The notes under the pieces were generated by a model. That model did no database searches and was not told the origin of the DNA. It saw only the letters and a list, made by a program, of their open reading frames with translations. A stretch of DNA of 64,000 nucleotides from Lachnospiraceae bacterium. Lineage in GTDB: Bacteria; Bacillota; Clostridia; Lachnospirales; Lachnospiraceae. The stretch spans positions 1-64,000 of the forward strand of contig JAILAF010000031.1 in the NCBI GenBank assembly GCA_024681775.1, in the 5' to 3' direction. Shown here piece by piece: positions 46,923 through 55,701 of the stretch (positions are counted from its first letter, which is position 1; each line of letters starts with the position of its first letter). Both the position numbers and the translations under genes were made by a program.

Positions 46923-47942
46923 ATGAGTAAGATTTTGGTTACGGGAGGCGCCGGATTCATCGGCAGCCACACCGTGGTAGAGCTTCAGAATGCAGGATAT
47001 GACGTGACCGTGGTGGACAATCTGTCCAACTCCAGTGAAAAGTCCCTGGAGCGGGTGGCAGCCATCACCGGCAAGAAGGCCCCTTTTCACAAGGTGGACA
47101 TTTGCGACCGGGAAGGACTGGAAGCTGTCTTTGCGGCAGAGCATCCCGATGCGGTGATCCATTTCGCAGGCCTGAAGGCGGTGGGAGAGTCCACGCAGAA
47201 GCCCTGGGAGTACTATGAGAACAATATCGCAGGGACATTGACACTGGTGGATGTGATGCGGAAAAACGGCTGTAAGAATATCATCTTTTCTTCCAGCGCT
47301 ACGGTGTACGGCAATCCTGCGGAGATCCCCATCACCGAGAACTGCCCCAAGGGACAGTGCACCAACCCTTACGGCTGGACCAAGTCCATGCTGGAGCAGA
47401 TCCTGTCCGACATCCAGAAGGCGGACAAGGAGTGGAATGTGATCCTGCTGCGCTACTTTAACCCCATCGGTGCGCACAAGTCCGGCACCATCGGCGAGAA
47501 CCCCAACGGCATCCCCAACAATCTGATGCCTTACATCACCCAGGTGGCTGTGGGCAAACTCCCCGAGCTGGGCGTCTTCGGAAACGATTATGACACCCAT
47601 GACGGAACCGGCGTGAGAGATTACATCCATGTGGTGGATCTGGCAATCGGACATGTGAAGGCCCTGAAGAAGATCGAAGAAAAAGCCGGCCTGAAGATCT
47701 ACAATCTCGGCACCGGCCAGGGATACAGCGTTCTGGATATCGTGAAGAATTTTGAAGAGGCGACGGGGGTGAAGATCCCTTACACCATCAAGCCCCGCAG
47801 ACCCGGCGACATCGCCGAGTGCTACGCGGATGCAAGCCTTGCAAAGGCGGAGCTGGGCTGGGAAGCACAGTACGGCATCCGGGAGATGTGCGAGGATTCC
47901 TGGAGATGGCAGAAGAACAATCCCAACGGATTTGAGGATTAA
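46923..47942 (+). CDS. galE: UDP-glucose 4-epimerase
   Basis: [69 protein letters not shown]. Confidence 0.98.
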   Translation: MSKILVTGGAGFIGSHTVVELQNAGYDVTVVDNLSNSSEKSLERVAAITGKKAPFHKVDICDREGLEAVFAAEHPDAVIHFAGLKAVGESTQKPWEYYENNIAGTLTLVDVMRKNGCKNIIFSSSATVYGNPAEIPITENCPKGQCTNPYGWTKSMLEQILSDIQKADKEWNVILLRYFNPIGAHKSGTIGENPNGIPNNLMPYITQVAVGKLPELGVFGNDYDTHDGTGVRDYIHVVDLAIGHVKALKKIEEKAGLKIYNLGTGQGYSVLDIVKNFEEATGVKIPYTIKPRRPGDIAECYADASLAKAELGWEAQYGIREMCEDSWRWQKNNPNGFED

Positions 47943-48208
47943 ACATCCTCTTCGATGACTCGGATCTCCAGATGATCGAAGGGGATCTCCTCCACGAAGG
48001 AATCTCTGGTAAAGCGGGTCGCGGAGATCCGCTTGAAATCCGAAATGTTACTGTCCAGCCAGATGGGGTGCGGAAGGTCCTTTTCCTTGCAGACCCTGTC
48101 GATGGCATGAAAAATTTTATGCGTACGGGTATCTTCGGTGGCGTCCTCTACCACCAGGTCCCAGAGCATATGCGTATTTTGAAAGGCCTTCGCCCATAAT
48201 CTGAACAT
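47939..48208 (-). CDS. Hypothetical small protein
   Basis: 89 aa [54 protein letters not shown]; convergent with galE. Confidence 0.65.
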   Translation of the reverse strand: MFRLWAKAFQNTHMLWDLVVEDATEDTRTHKIFHAIDRVCKEKDLPHPIWLDSNISDFKRISATRFTRDSFVEEIPFDHLEIRVIEEDV

Positions 48209-48333
48209 GGCAACCTCCGTGAATGTATCAAAACATCCTGACTATAGCACAGCAGGGGCGGGGAGCGCTACCCTTCCTTTGAAGCCGGAAGGGGACTTCG
48301 GCGGCGGAGCGACCAAAAGGGGTACAGAATCAA

Positions 48334-49041
48334 ATGGAATGGTACGAAACCGGTGACGGCGTCGAGACCTGGCAGGAAGTCCTGCTGGTCTACAATGCGG
48401 CGCTGCGCCAGATAGAAACGAAGATGGAGATCCTGAACGAGGAGTTCCAGCATGTCCATCAATACAATCCCATCGAGCATATCAAGTCCAGGATCAAAAC
48501 GCCGGAGAGCATCGTGAAAAAGCTGCGGCGCAACAACCTGGATTCCACCATAGAGAATATGGTGAACCATGTGAACGATATCGCGGGCATCCGCATCATC
48601 TGTTCCTTTACTTCCGACATCTACCGCATTGCGGATATGATCGAGAAGCAGCGGGACATCAAGGTCATGACCGTGAAGGATTATATCATGTTCCCTAAGG
48701 CCAGCGGATATAAGAGCTATCACATGATCGTGACGGTCCCCGTGTATCTGTCGGACAAAACGGTGGATGCCAAGGTGGAGATCCAGATCCGCACGGTTGC
48801 CATGGACTTCTGGGCCAGCCTGGAGCACAAGATCCATTACAAATTCGAAGGCGACGCTCCCGAACATATCAAGCAGGAGCTGGTGGACTGCGCCCATATG
48901 GTGTCCGATCTGGATGACAAAATGCTGCAGCTCAACGAGGAGATCCTGGAACTGAGCCATATGCAGGAAGTGGAGCGCGAGGAGCGCGAGAAGGAACGCA
49001 GACGGCAGCAGGAACTGGAGAATCAGATCCATCAGAGCTAA
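48334..49041 (+). CDS. GTP pyrophosphokinase family protein (RelQ/YjbM-like small alarmone synthetase)
   Basis: IKSRIKTPESIVKKLRRNN...NDIAGIRIICSFTSDIYRIADMI...YKSYHMIVTVPVYLSD...VEIQIRTVAMDFWASLEHKIHYK. Confidence 0.95.
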   Translation: MEWYETGDGVETWQEVLLVYNAALRQIETKMEILNEEFQHVHQYNPIEHIKSRIKTPESIVKKLRRNNLDSTIENMVNHVNDIAGIRIICSFTSDIYRIADMIEKQRDIKVMTVKDYIMFPKASGYKSYHMIVTVPVYLSDKTVDAKVEIQIRTVAMDFWASLEHKIHYKFEGDAPEHIKQELVDCAHMVSDLDDKMLQLNEEILELSHMQEVEREEREKERRRQQELENQIHQS

Positions 49042-49274
49042 ACTCCCCATAAAATGAGGAGTGCCCGGAACCTTGCGGTCCCGGGCTATTATGAAAAAAT
49101 GATCGAATTACCTTTTCCCTTGCTCTTTACAATTCAGAGTATAGCGAAAAAATGTGAACAAACTATGAACACAATGTAAATCCTTGGTAACTATTTACTA
49201 AGAAATAAAAAAACCCGACACTTTTTTGTATATATTGCACAATAAATCAGGGGTGAAAGTGAGGAGAAGCGAGT

Positions 49275-49820
49275 ATGGATTCATTTTTTGATCAGTTGTC
49301 CGAGAAGGTGAATGCGCAGGAGATGATCCGGGCCAACGGCCAGGCGGAGAGCGAGGCCATGGAGGCTGTCCGTGCCCAGGTGACGGAGTACAAGACCTGC
49401 CTGGATCGCATGACCGGCATCTGCCAGGAGCTGGGCGGGATCCGTGATCAGATGGCAGCTCTGCCGGATCATCAGGCGGAAGGTTGCGTCAGCGATGCGG
49501 CCATTGCAGACCTGAAGTCCAGACTGGAAGAGCTGACCAAAGAGAGCGACGAGAGACTGCAGCGCATCGCGCAGCTTCAGGAGAGCCTGGAGGGCAAGAT
49601 GGGCAGCAGGGATGATTTCCATAATGAATGTGTTCGCCTCTATCGCAATGTGCAGTCTGTAGTCAAGGAAGAAACGGAAAAGACCTCCGAGGCGCTGACC
49701 GCTGAGGTGAAAGCCCTCTCCGGAAGGAGCAAGGTGACGCTCTTCTTTGCGGTCATGGGATTTTTGATGGGCACTGCAGCCGCAGCGGTTACGGTTCTCA
49801 TTCATTTCGGAGTATTTTGA
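49275..49820 (+). CDS. Hypothetical coiled-coil protein with C-terminal transmembrane helix
   Basis: Heptad-like charged region, then VTLFFAVMGFLMGTAAAAVTVLIHFGVF. Confidence 0.75.
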   Translation: MDSFFDQLSEKVNAQEMIRANGQAESEAMEAVRAQVTEYKTCLDRMTGICQELGGIRDQMAALPDHQAEGCVSDAAIADLKSRLEELTKESDERLQRIAQLQESLEGKMGSRDDFHNECVRLYRNVQSVVKEETEKTSEALTAEVKALSGRSKVTLFFAVMGFLMGTAAAAVTVLIHFGVF

Positions 49821-51388
49821 TGATCCGCGGAGCTGTGAAAACCATCAAATGGAATCTGGTAAAGTGGAGTTTGCTGACGATCTTTGTCAGCATTCTCTTT
49901 ATGGACAGACCGGCGGAAGCGGTGACCGTTCACAGAGATCTTTGGACCGTTACGATCGGCGGATGCGAGGTCGGCACCGTGGCGGATCCTGCGGATTTTG
50001 CTCCCGTCCTGCGACAGGCGCGCAGGGCGCTTGCTGCGGAAAATGAGGGCATGGTCTTCCTGAAAGCGGAGCCGGAATATTCCCATATAGAAGGAACGGG
50101 CTTCCCGGACGGGGAAGAAGTTCTGAAGGATCGCACCAAAGAGACATTAAAGGCCTGCGTCATCACGGATCTTCAGCCCTCCTATGCGGTGAAGATCGGC
50201 GATTTCCTGGTGTATCTGTCCTCTGCGGAAGAGGTGCGGCAGCTCCTGCAGGCGGCGCTGGACAAATACGAGCCGGAGGGGAACTTCCGGGTCGGCCTGG
50301 TGCGGGATGCGGACAGAACGCTGCGGACCCTGACCTCCCGGGTGGAAAAACGGGAGGAAGCCGTAACCACGGCATCGTCGCTCCTTCCCGCTTCCGGCGT
50401 ATCCGCTGAGATAATGGCGGAAAAAGCAGCGGAGATCCCTGCGGAGCAGATGGACTTCGGGGATTTTGACCTGGGGGTCCTGGACATTGATTTTTCCCGG
50501 AGGGTGGAAGTGACGGAAGGCTACGCCGGCAGCTCACAGATCCTCTCTCTGGAGACGGCGGTGGCGGAAGCTACCCTGGAGGAAGCAGTGCCCGATATCT
50601 ACGTGGTGCAGCCCGGAGATACCCTCTCCCAGATCGCGGAGAAGGTGAACATCCCCATGGACCGGCTGGTGGAGCTGAACCCCGAGAAGCTGGAAAGCAC
50701 GGCCTCCGTGATCCGGGTGGATGACCGGCTGACCATCACGGTGCCGGAGCCGGCCCTTTCGGTGGAGTGGGCGGATCTGGAATATGCGGAAGAGACCTAC
50801 GACGCGGACATCGTCTACGTGGACCGGGATGACTGGTATACCACCAAAACCAACGTGATCCGGCAGCCTTCCGCAGGATTCCGTCGGGTCATCGCGGAAA
50901 GCTACTATCTGAATGACCGCCTTCAGGGCCGGGAGATCCTGAAGGAAGAGGTAGTGATGGAGGCCATTGCCAAGATCGTGGAGCGGGGCACCATCATACC
51001 TCCTACTTATATAAAACCCATTTCCGGCGGACGGTTCTCCTCGGGCTTCGGGAAGCGGGTATCCCCCACCAAGGGAGCCAGCACCTACCACAAGGGTGTG
51101 GACTGGGCGACTCCCACCGGCACCACGGTCTTTGCCTCCAGCGGCGGCACGGTGTCCAAGGCGGGCTGGGGCAACGGCTACGGTTATGTGGTCTACATCG
51201 ACCATCCCGACGGCCGCCAGACCAGGTACGGGCACTTAAGCCGGATCCTGGTGAGCGTGGGAGACAAGGTGAGCCAGGGACAGACCATCGCCCTCTCCGG
51301 CAGCACCGGTGTCAGCACGGGACCACATATCCACTTCGAGATCCTCATTGACGGAAAGCAGGTAAATCCGCTCAATTACCTGGATTGA
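49820..51388 (+). CDS. LysM- and M23-domain cell-wall peptidase
   Basis: YVVQPGDTLSQIAEKVNIPMDRLVELNPEKL LysM; FSSGFGKRVSPTKGASTYHKGVDWATPTGTTVFASSGGTV...HIHFEILIDGKQVNPLNYL M23. Confidence 0.95.
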   Translation: MIRGAVKTIKWNLVKWSLLTIFVSILFMDRPAEAVTVHRDLWTVTIGGCEVGTVADPADFAPVLRQARRALAAENEGMVFLKAEPEYSHIEGTGFPDGEEVLKDRTKETLKACVITDLQPSYAVKIGDFLVYLSSAEEVRQLLQAALDKYEPEGNFRVGLVRDADRTLRTLTSRVEKREEAVTTASSLLPASGVSAEIMAEKAAEIPAEQMDFGDFDLGVLDIDFSRRVEVTEGYAGSSQILSLETAVAEATLEEAVPDIYVVQPGDTLSQIAEKVNIPMDRLVELNPEKLESTASVIRVDDRLTITVPEPALSVEWADLEYAEETYDADIVYVDRDDWYTTKTNVIRQPSAGFRRVIAESYYLNDRLQGREILKEEVVMEAIAKIVERGTIIPPTYIKPISGGRFSSGFGKRVSPTKGASTYHKGVDWATPTGTTVFASSGGTVSKAGWGNGYGYVVYIDHPDGRQTRYGHLSRILVSVGDKVSQGQTIALSGSTGVSTGPHIHFEILIDGKQVNPLNYLD

Positions 51389-51394
51389 TACTAA

Positions 51395-51580
51395 GGTCAC
51401 GGTGAAAAATGCGATGCACGCTTGCGTGCAGGAGCATTTTTTCATCGGTGACCTGAACAACCATGAGCAAGAAGCGATTTCCTGCGTTAGCGGGAAATCA
51501 GCGGATTGTGAATGGTTGTAGGATTGCGGGAGCCGCTATGCGGCGGAGCAATCCGTAGTAGCAATCCGTAGTAGCAATCC
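51395..51580. repeat. Series of intergenic stem-loops plus a 13-bp tandem repeat
   Basis: GGTCACGGTGAAAAATGC.../GCATTTTTTCATCGGTGACC; ACAACCAT.../ATGGTTGT enclosing GATTTCCTGC-gtta-GCGGGAAATC; GTAGTAGCAATCC x2 at 51555-51580. Confidence 0.75.
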
Positions 51581-51594
51581 TGACAAAATATTTC

Positions 51595-51623
51595 TTGACG
51601 AACCTTGCACAGTATGCTATATT
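51595..51623 (+). promoter_or_regulatory. Sigma-A-type promoter upstream of rpmG-secE-nusG
   Basis: TTGACG-17 bp-TATATT. Confidence 0.75.
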
Positions 51624-51722
51624 TCATAGGCAGCTGATTTTCGGGCTTATTTTTTTGTCTAAAAATATCCCCCGGAAAACGCTGTTTAAACCCTTTGTTA
51701 TTAAGAATTCGGAGGAAACACT

Positions 51723-51872
51723 ATGCGTACCAAGATTACTTTAGCCTGCACCGAGTGTAAGCAGCGCAACTACGACACTACCAAGGATAAGAAGACCATG
51801 CCCGACCGCATGGAGATCAAGAAGTACTGCAGATTCTGCAAGAAGCACACCCTTCATAAGGAAACCAAGTAA
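51723..51872 (+). CDS. rpmG: 50S ribosomal protein L33
   Basis: [49 protein letters not shown] (49 aa, below the ORF-track cutoff); SD cggagga. Confidence 0.97.
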   Translation: MRTKITLACTECKQRNYDTTKDKKTMPDRMEIKKYCRFCKKHTLHKETK

Positions 51873-51927
51873 TTTTGCGCAATCCGTAAGCTGCCGCTGC
51901 GACGGCGTTTGAGTAAGGGAGGCTTTC

Positions 51928-52134
51928 ATGGCAAAAGCTGCAGAGAAGAAAGATAAGGGACCCGGCTTCTGGGCCGGTGTCAAGGCGGAATTCCACAAGG
52001 TCTTCTGGCCTGATAAGGAAGAGACGTTCAAGCAGTCTGTTGCCGTTGTTTCCATTTCCGTTGTCCTGGGTGCGATCATTGCCCTTCTGGACTATCTCGT
52101 TCAGAACGGTGTCAACTGGCTCACCACACTGTGA
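51928..52134 (+). CDS. secE: Preprotein translocase subunit SecE
   Basis: GPGFWAGVKAEFHKVFWPDKEETFKQSVAVVSISVVLGAIIALLDYLVQ; between rpmG and nusG. Confidence 0.95.
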   Translation: MAKAAEKKDKGPGFWAGVKAEFHKVFWPDKEETFKQSVAVVSISVVLGAIIALLDYLVQNGVNWLTTL

Positions 52135-52149
52135 TAAGGAGGGAAGCAG

Positions 52150-52671
52150 ATGGCAGAGGCGAAATGGTATGTTGTGCATACCTACTCCGGATATGAGAAT
52201 AAGGTAAAGGTTGACCTGGAAAAGACCATCGAGAACAACAGAGCTCTGGGTGAGAAGATCCTGGAGGTCCGCGTTCCCATGGAGGATGTCGTCGAGATCA
52301 AGAACGGCGTCAGAAAGACCGTTTCCCGCAAGCTGTTCCCCGGCTATGTCCTGGTGAACATGGAGATGAACGACGAGACCTGGTATGTTGTCCGCAACAC
52401 CAGAGGAGTCACGGGATTCGTGGGCCCCGGAAGCAAGCCGGTGCCCCTGACCGATGCCGAGATGAAGCCCCTGGGCATCCGCACCGATAAGGTCAGTATC
52501 GACTTCGGCGAGGGAGATACCATTGCCGTTGTTGCAGGCGTCTGGAAGGACACCGTGGGTGTCGTCCAGAAGCTGGATCAGAACAAGCAGACCGCAACCA
52601 TCAATGTGGAGATGTTCGGCAGAGAGACTCCTGTGGAGATCAGCTTCGCCGAGGTCCGCAAGCTGAACTGA
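52150..52671 (+). CDS. nusG: Transcription termination/antitermination protein NusG
   Basis: KWYVVHTYSGYENKVKVDLEKTIENN; RKLFPGYVLVNMEMNDETWYVVRNTRGVTGFVG; KOW domain. Confidence 0.98.
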   Translation: MAEAKWYVVHTYSGYENKVKVDLEKTIENNRALGEKILEVRVPMEDVVEIKNGVRKTVSRKLFPGYVLVNMEMNDETWYVVRNTRGVTGFVGPGSKPVPLTDAEMKPLGIRTDKVSIDFGEGDTIAVVAGVWKDTVGVVQKLDQNKQTATINVEMFGRETPVEISFAEVRKLN

Positions 52672-52678
52672 ACTGCAT

Positions 52679-52742
52679 AAAAGCCGCAGGCTTTTGTGCA
52701 GGAAGTGATGCTTATTGAGGAACGAAGCGAGTCAATAAGATG
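52679..52742. repeat. Two-hairpin intergenic cassette, copy 1
   Basis: AAAAGCC-gca-GGCTTTT then CTTATTGA-ggaacgaagcgag-TCAATAAG. Confidence 0.8.
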
Positions 52743-52895
52743 ATAAGTTGATACTTTACGGCAACTGCCGTTTGAGTATACGTGCGCCGCTGATCGCACT
52801 GCGAAGCGCGGCGTGCAGCAGTGGGAGCGACTTTTCGTCGCGCCGTTAACCACAAAGTCCGTTTTTTTTCGGACCATTTATTAGGAGGTGCCATT

Positions 52896-53321
52896 ATGGC
52901 AAAAAAAGTAGAAGGCTATATCAAGTTACAGATTCCGGCCGGCAAGGCAACCCCGGCTCCCCCGGTAGGTCCCGCACTGGGCCAGCACGGCGTCAACATC
53001 GTAGAGTTCACGAAGCAGTTCAATGCACAGACTGCTGACAAGGGCGACACCATCATCCCCGTTGTCATCACTGTCTATGCTGACCGCTCCTTCAGCTTCA
53101 TCACCAAGACTCCCCCTGCTGCTGTCCTTCTGAAGAAGGCATGCAACATCAAGAGCGGCTCCGGAGTTCCCAACAAGACCAAGGTAGCAACCATCTCCAA
53201 GGCAAAGCTGCAGGAGATTGCCGAGCTCAAGATGCCCGACCTCAATGCCGCAAGCATCGAGGCAGCCATGAGCATGATCGCAGGCACTGCCAGAAGCATG
53301 GGAATCACTGTTGAAGAGTAA
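52896..53321 (+). CDS. rplK: 50S ribosomal protein L11
   Basis: [43 protein letters not shown]. Confidence 0.99.
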   Translation: MAKKVEGYIKLQIPAGKATPAPPVGPALGQHGVNIVEFTKQFNAQTADKGDTIIPVVITVYADRSFSFITKTPPAAVLLKKACNIKSGSGVPNKTKVATISKAKLQEIAELKMPDLNAASIEAAMSMIAGTARSMGITVEE

Positions 53322-53377
53322 CTTTGAATTCATTGGGAGGCAGATCATCTGCCGTTAGAACCTGGGAGGAAAAATAA

Positions 53378-54070
53378 ATGAAGCACGGAAAGAAATATAT
53401 CGAGGCTGCAAAGAATGTAGATCGCGCAACCTACTACGAGCCCGACGAGGCTGTTCGTCTGGTCAAGCAGACCGCTACCGCTAAATTTGATGAGACCATC
53501 GAGCTGCACATCCGTACCGGATGTGACGGCCGTCACGCAGATCAGCAGATCCGCGGCGCAGTGGTTCTCCCCAACGGAACCGGTAAGACCGTTAGAGTCC
53601 TGGTCATCGCAAAGGGAGATAAGCTGGCTGAGGCTGAGGCTGCAGGTGCAGATCATGTTGGTGGCGAGGAGCTGGTTCCCCGCATTCAGAACGAGGGCTG
53701 GCTGGATTTCGATGTCGTTGTCGCTACCCCTGATATGATGGGTGTTGTGGGACGTCTCGGTAAGATCCTCGGACCTAAGGGCATGATGCCCAACCCCAAG
53801 GCAGGTACCGTTACCATGGATATCGCAAAGGCAATCGCCGATATCAAAGCCGGTAAGATCGAGTACCGTCTTGACAAGAGCAACATCATCCATGTGCCTC
53901 TCGGCAAGGCTTCCTTCACCGAGGAGGCTCTGCAGGAGAACTTCAATGCTCTGCTGGATGCCGTTTCCAAGGCAAAGCCCAGCACGCTGAAGGGCCAGTA
54001 CCTGAAGAGCATTACCTTAAGCAGCACCATGGGCCCCGGCGTCAGAGTTTCCACTGCAAAGTTTGCTTGA
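53378..54070 (+). CDS. rplA: 50S ribosomal protein L1
   Basis: [48 protein letters not shown]. Confidence 0.99.
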   Translation: MKHGKKYIEAAKNVDRATYYEPDEAVRLVKQTATAKFDETIELHIRTGCDGRHADQQIRGAVVLPNGTGKTVRVLVIAKGDKLAEAEAAGADHVGGEELVPRIQNEGWLDFDVVVATPDMMGVVGRLGKILGPKGMMPNPKAGTVTMDIAKAIADIKAGKIEYRLDKSNIIHVPLGKASFTEEALQENFNALLDAVSKAKPSTLKGQYLKSITLSSTMGPGVRVSTAKFA

Positions 54071-54154
54071 TCCTAAGTGATCCATAGAAAATACGAATGA
54101 TGCTTGCATCAATGAGGATTTTCTATGAGAGACCTGAACAGATCAAAAAAATAT

Positions 54155-54183
54155 TTGACATACCACAAAGAATCTGATAACCT
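54155..54183 (+). promoter_or_regulatory. Promoter upstream of the L10 leader
   Basis: TTGACA-17 bp-TAACCT (weak -10). Confidence 0.5.
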
Positions 54184-54189
54184 ATCAGA

Positions 54190-54320
54190 GGTTTTGAACC
54201 AAGCCGAAGACAGCAGGCAGGAAGTGAGAACTTCCGGTAAGTCCAGCCGAGGTAGAGATTAAACAATCTGTTTTAACATCTCACTCTCCTGCGTCTTCAC
54301 GCAGGAGAGTTTTTTTCGGC
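54190..54320 (+). ncRNA. Ribosomal protein L10 leader with terminal hairpin
   Basis: AACCAAGCCGAAGACAGCAGGCAGGAAGTGAGAACTTCCGGTAAGTCCAGCCGAGG then CTCTCCTGCGTCTTCACGCAGGAGAGTTTTTTT, directly upstream of rplJ; boundaries approximate. Confidence 0.9.
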
Positions 54321-54347
54321 TCCAAATCTATAAGGAGGTAAGAGAAC

Positions 54348-54953
54348 ATGGCTAAAGTTGAACTGAAAAAGCCCATTGTGGACGAGATCTCCGCACATGT
54401 TGACGGCGCTGCATCCGTAGTGCTGGTTGACTACCGCGGACTGACCGTTGCACAGGACACCGCACTTCGTAAGCAGCTCCGTGAGGCCGGTGTCGTGTAC
54501 AAGGTGTACAAGAACACCTACATGACCATGGCATTCAAGGGCACTGATTTCGAAGGACTTTCCGAGTATCTGGAAGGCCCCAGCGCAGTGGCAATTGCTA
54601 AGGATGATGCTACCGCTCCCGCAAGAGTGCTGGCAAACTTTGCGAAGACCGCTAACAAGCTGGAGATCAAGGGCGGCGTTGTGGAAGGCACCGTATACGA
54701 TGCTGCCGGCATGGCAGAGATCGCTAAGATCCCTTCCAGAGACGAGCTGCTCTCCAAGCTGCTTGGCAGCCTGCAGAGCCCCGTTACCAACTTCGCTCGC
54801 GTTATGAAGCAGCTGGCTGAAAAAGGCGGCGCAAGCGAGGCAGAAGCAGCAGCTCCCGCTGAGGAAGCAGCTGAGGCTCCCGCAGAAGCACCCGCTGAGG
54901 CTGAAGCTCCCGCAGAGGCACCTGCCGAGGCAGAGGCTCCTGCTGAGGAGTGA
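54348..54953 (+). CDS. rplJ: 50S ribosomal protein L10
   Basis: ASVVLVDYRGLTVAQDTALRKQLREAGVVYKVYKNTYMTMAF; Ala/Glu/Pro-rich C-terminal extension. Confidence 0.98.
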   Translation: MAKVELKKPIVDEISAHVDGAASVVLVDYRGLTVAQDTALRKQLREAGVVYKVYKNTYMTMAFKGTDFEGLSEYLEGPSAVAIAKDDATAPARVLANFAKTANKLEIKGGVVEGTVYDAAGMAEIAKIPSRDELLSKLLGSLQSPVTNFARVMKQLAEKGGASEAEAAAPAEEAAEAPAEAPAEAEAPAEAPAEAEAPAEE

Positions 54954-54962
54954 AGTTTGAAT

Positions 54963-55030
54963 AAAAGCTGATAAGCTTTTGTTCGAACGAAACGATGCTT
55001 ATAGAGGAGCGAAGCGAGTCTATAAGAGCA
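54963..55030. repeat. Two-hairpin intergenic cassette, copy 2
   Basis: AAAAGC-tgataa-GCTTTT then CTTATAGA-ggagcgaagcgag-TCTATAAG. Confidence 0.8.
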
Positions 55031-55077
55031 TGTAAGATGAATAGATAATTTCGAAAACTGATTAGGAGGAAATAAAA

Positions 55078-55449
55078 ATGGCAAAGTTGTCCACTCAGGA
55101 ACTGATTGATGCGATCAAAGAGCTTTCCGTTCTGGAGCTGAATGATCTGGTTAAGGCTTGCGAGGAGGAGTTCGGCGTTTCCGCAGCTGCAGGTGTTGCA
55201 GTTGTCGCTGCCGGCCCTGTTGCAGCAGCAGAGGAGAAGACCGAGTTTGACGTCGAGCTGACCGAGGCTGGCGCAGAGAAGGTTAAGGTTATCAAGGTTG
55301 TCCGTGAGATCACCGGACTGGGCCTGAAGGAAGCTAAGGACGCCGTTGAGGCAGCTCCCAAGGTAATCAAGGAGCAGGCTGCAAAGGCTGAGGCTGAGGA
55401 GATCAAGAAGAAGCTGGAAGAGGTTGGCGCAAAGGTCACCCTGAAGTAA
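55078..55449 (+). CDS. rplL: 50S ribosomal protein L7/L12
   Basis: [58 protein letters not shown]. Confidence 0.99.
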   Translation: MAKLSTQELIDAIKELSVLELNDLVKACEEEFGVSAAAGVAVVAAGPVAAAEEKTEFDVELTEAGAEKVKVIKVVREITGLGLKEAKDAVEAAPKVIKEQAAKAEAEEIKKKLEEVGAKVTLK

Positions 55450-55480
55450 TTCTTCTCTCTGATTTCAATCATAAATGGCA

Positions 55481-55513
55481 GACCGGCGGACCCCTTTTGG
55501 GTCCCCGGTCTTT
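55481..55513 (+). terminator. Rho-independent terminator after rplL
   Basis: GACCGGCGGACCC-cttt-tGGGTCCCCGGTC-TTT. Confidence 0.8.
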
Positions 55514-55592
55514 ATCCATTTTTACAGACATCTCTCTTTATCGATATTTTTTCTCGAAAATCCCATATTTTTACAAATCCATAAAAATTTCC

Positions 55593-55621
55593 TTGACCGT
55601 GGTGCGCCCTTGTGCTATGAT
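55593..55621 (+). promoter_or_regulatory. Sigma-A-type promoter upstream of rpoB
   Basis: TTGACC-17 bp-TATGAT. Confidence 0.75.
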
Positions 55622-55701
55622 ATATGGTGCGCGTTTGCGCAGTATTGCTGAAAAGGCGCTTTTTTAAGCAAATTTGAAGAAAGAACGGGGTGAAAAGGTC
55701 A

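Noticed and set aside
49055-49095. Imperfect hairpin GCCCGG...CCCGGGC after the RelQ-like gene as terminator
   Set aside because: Plausible but no clear T tract, so not listed as a feature.
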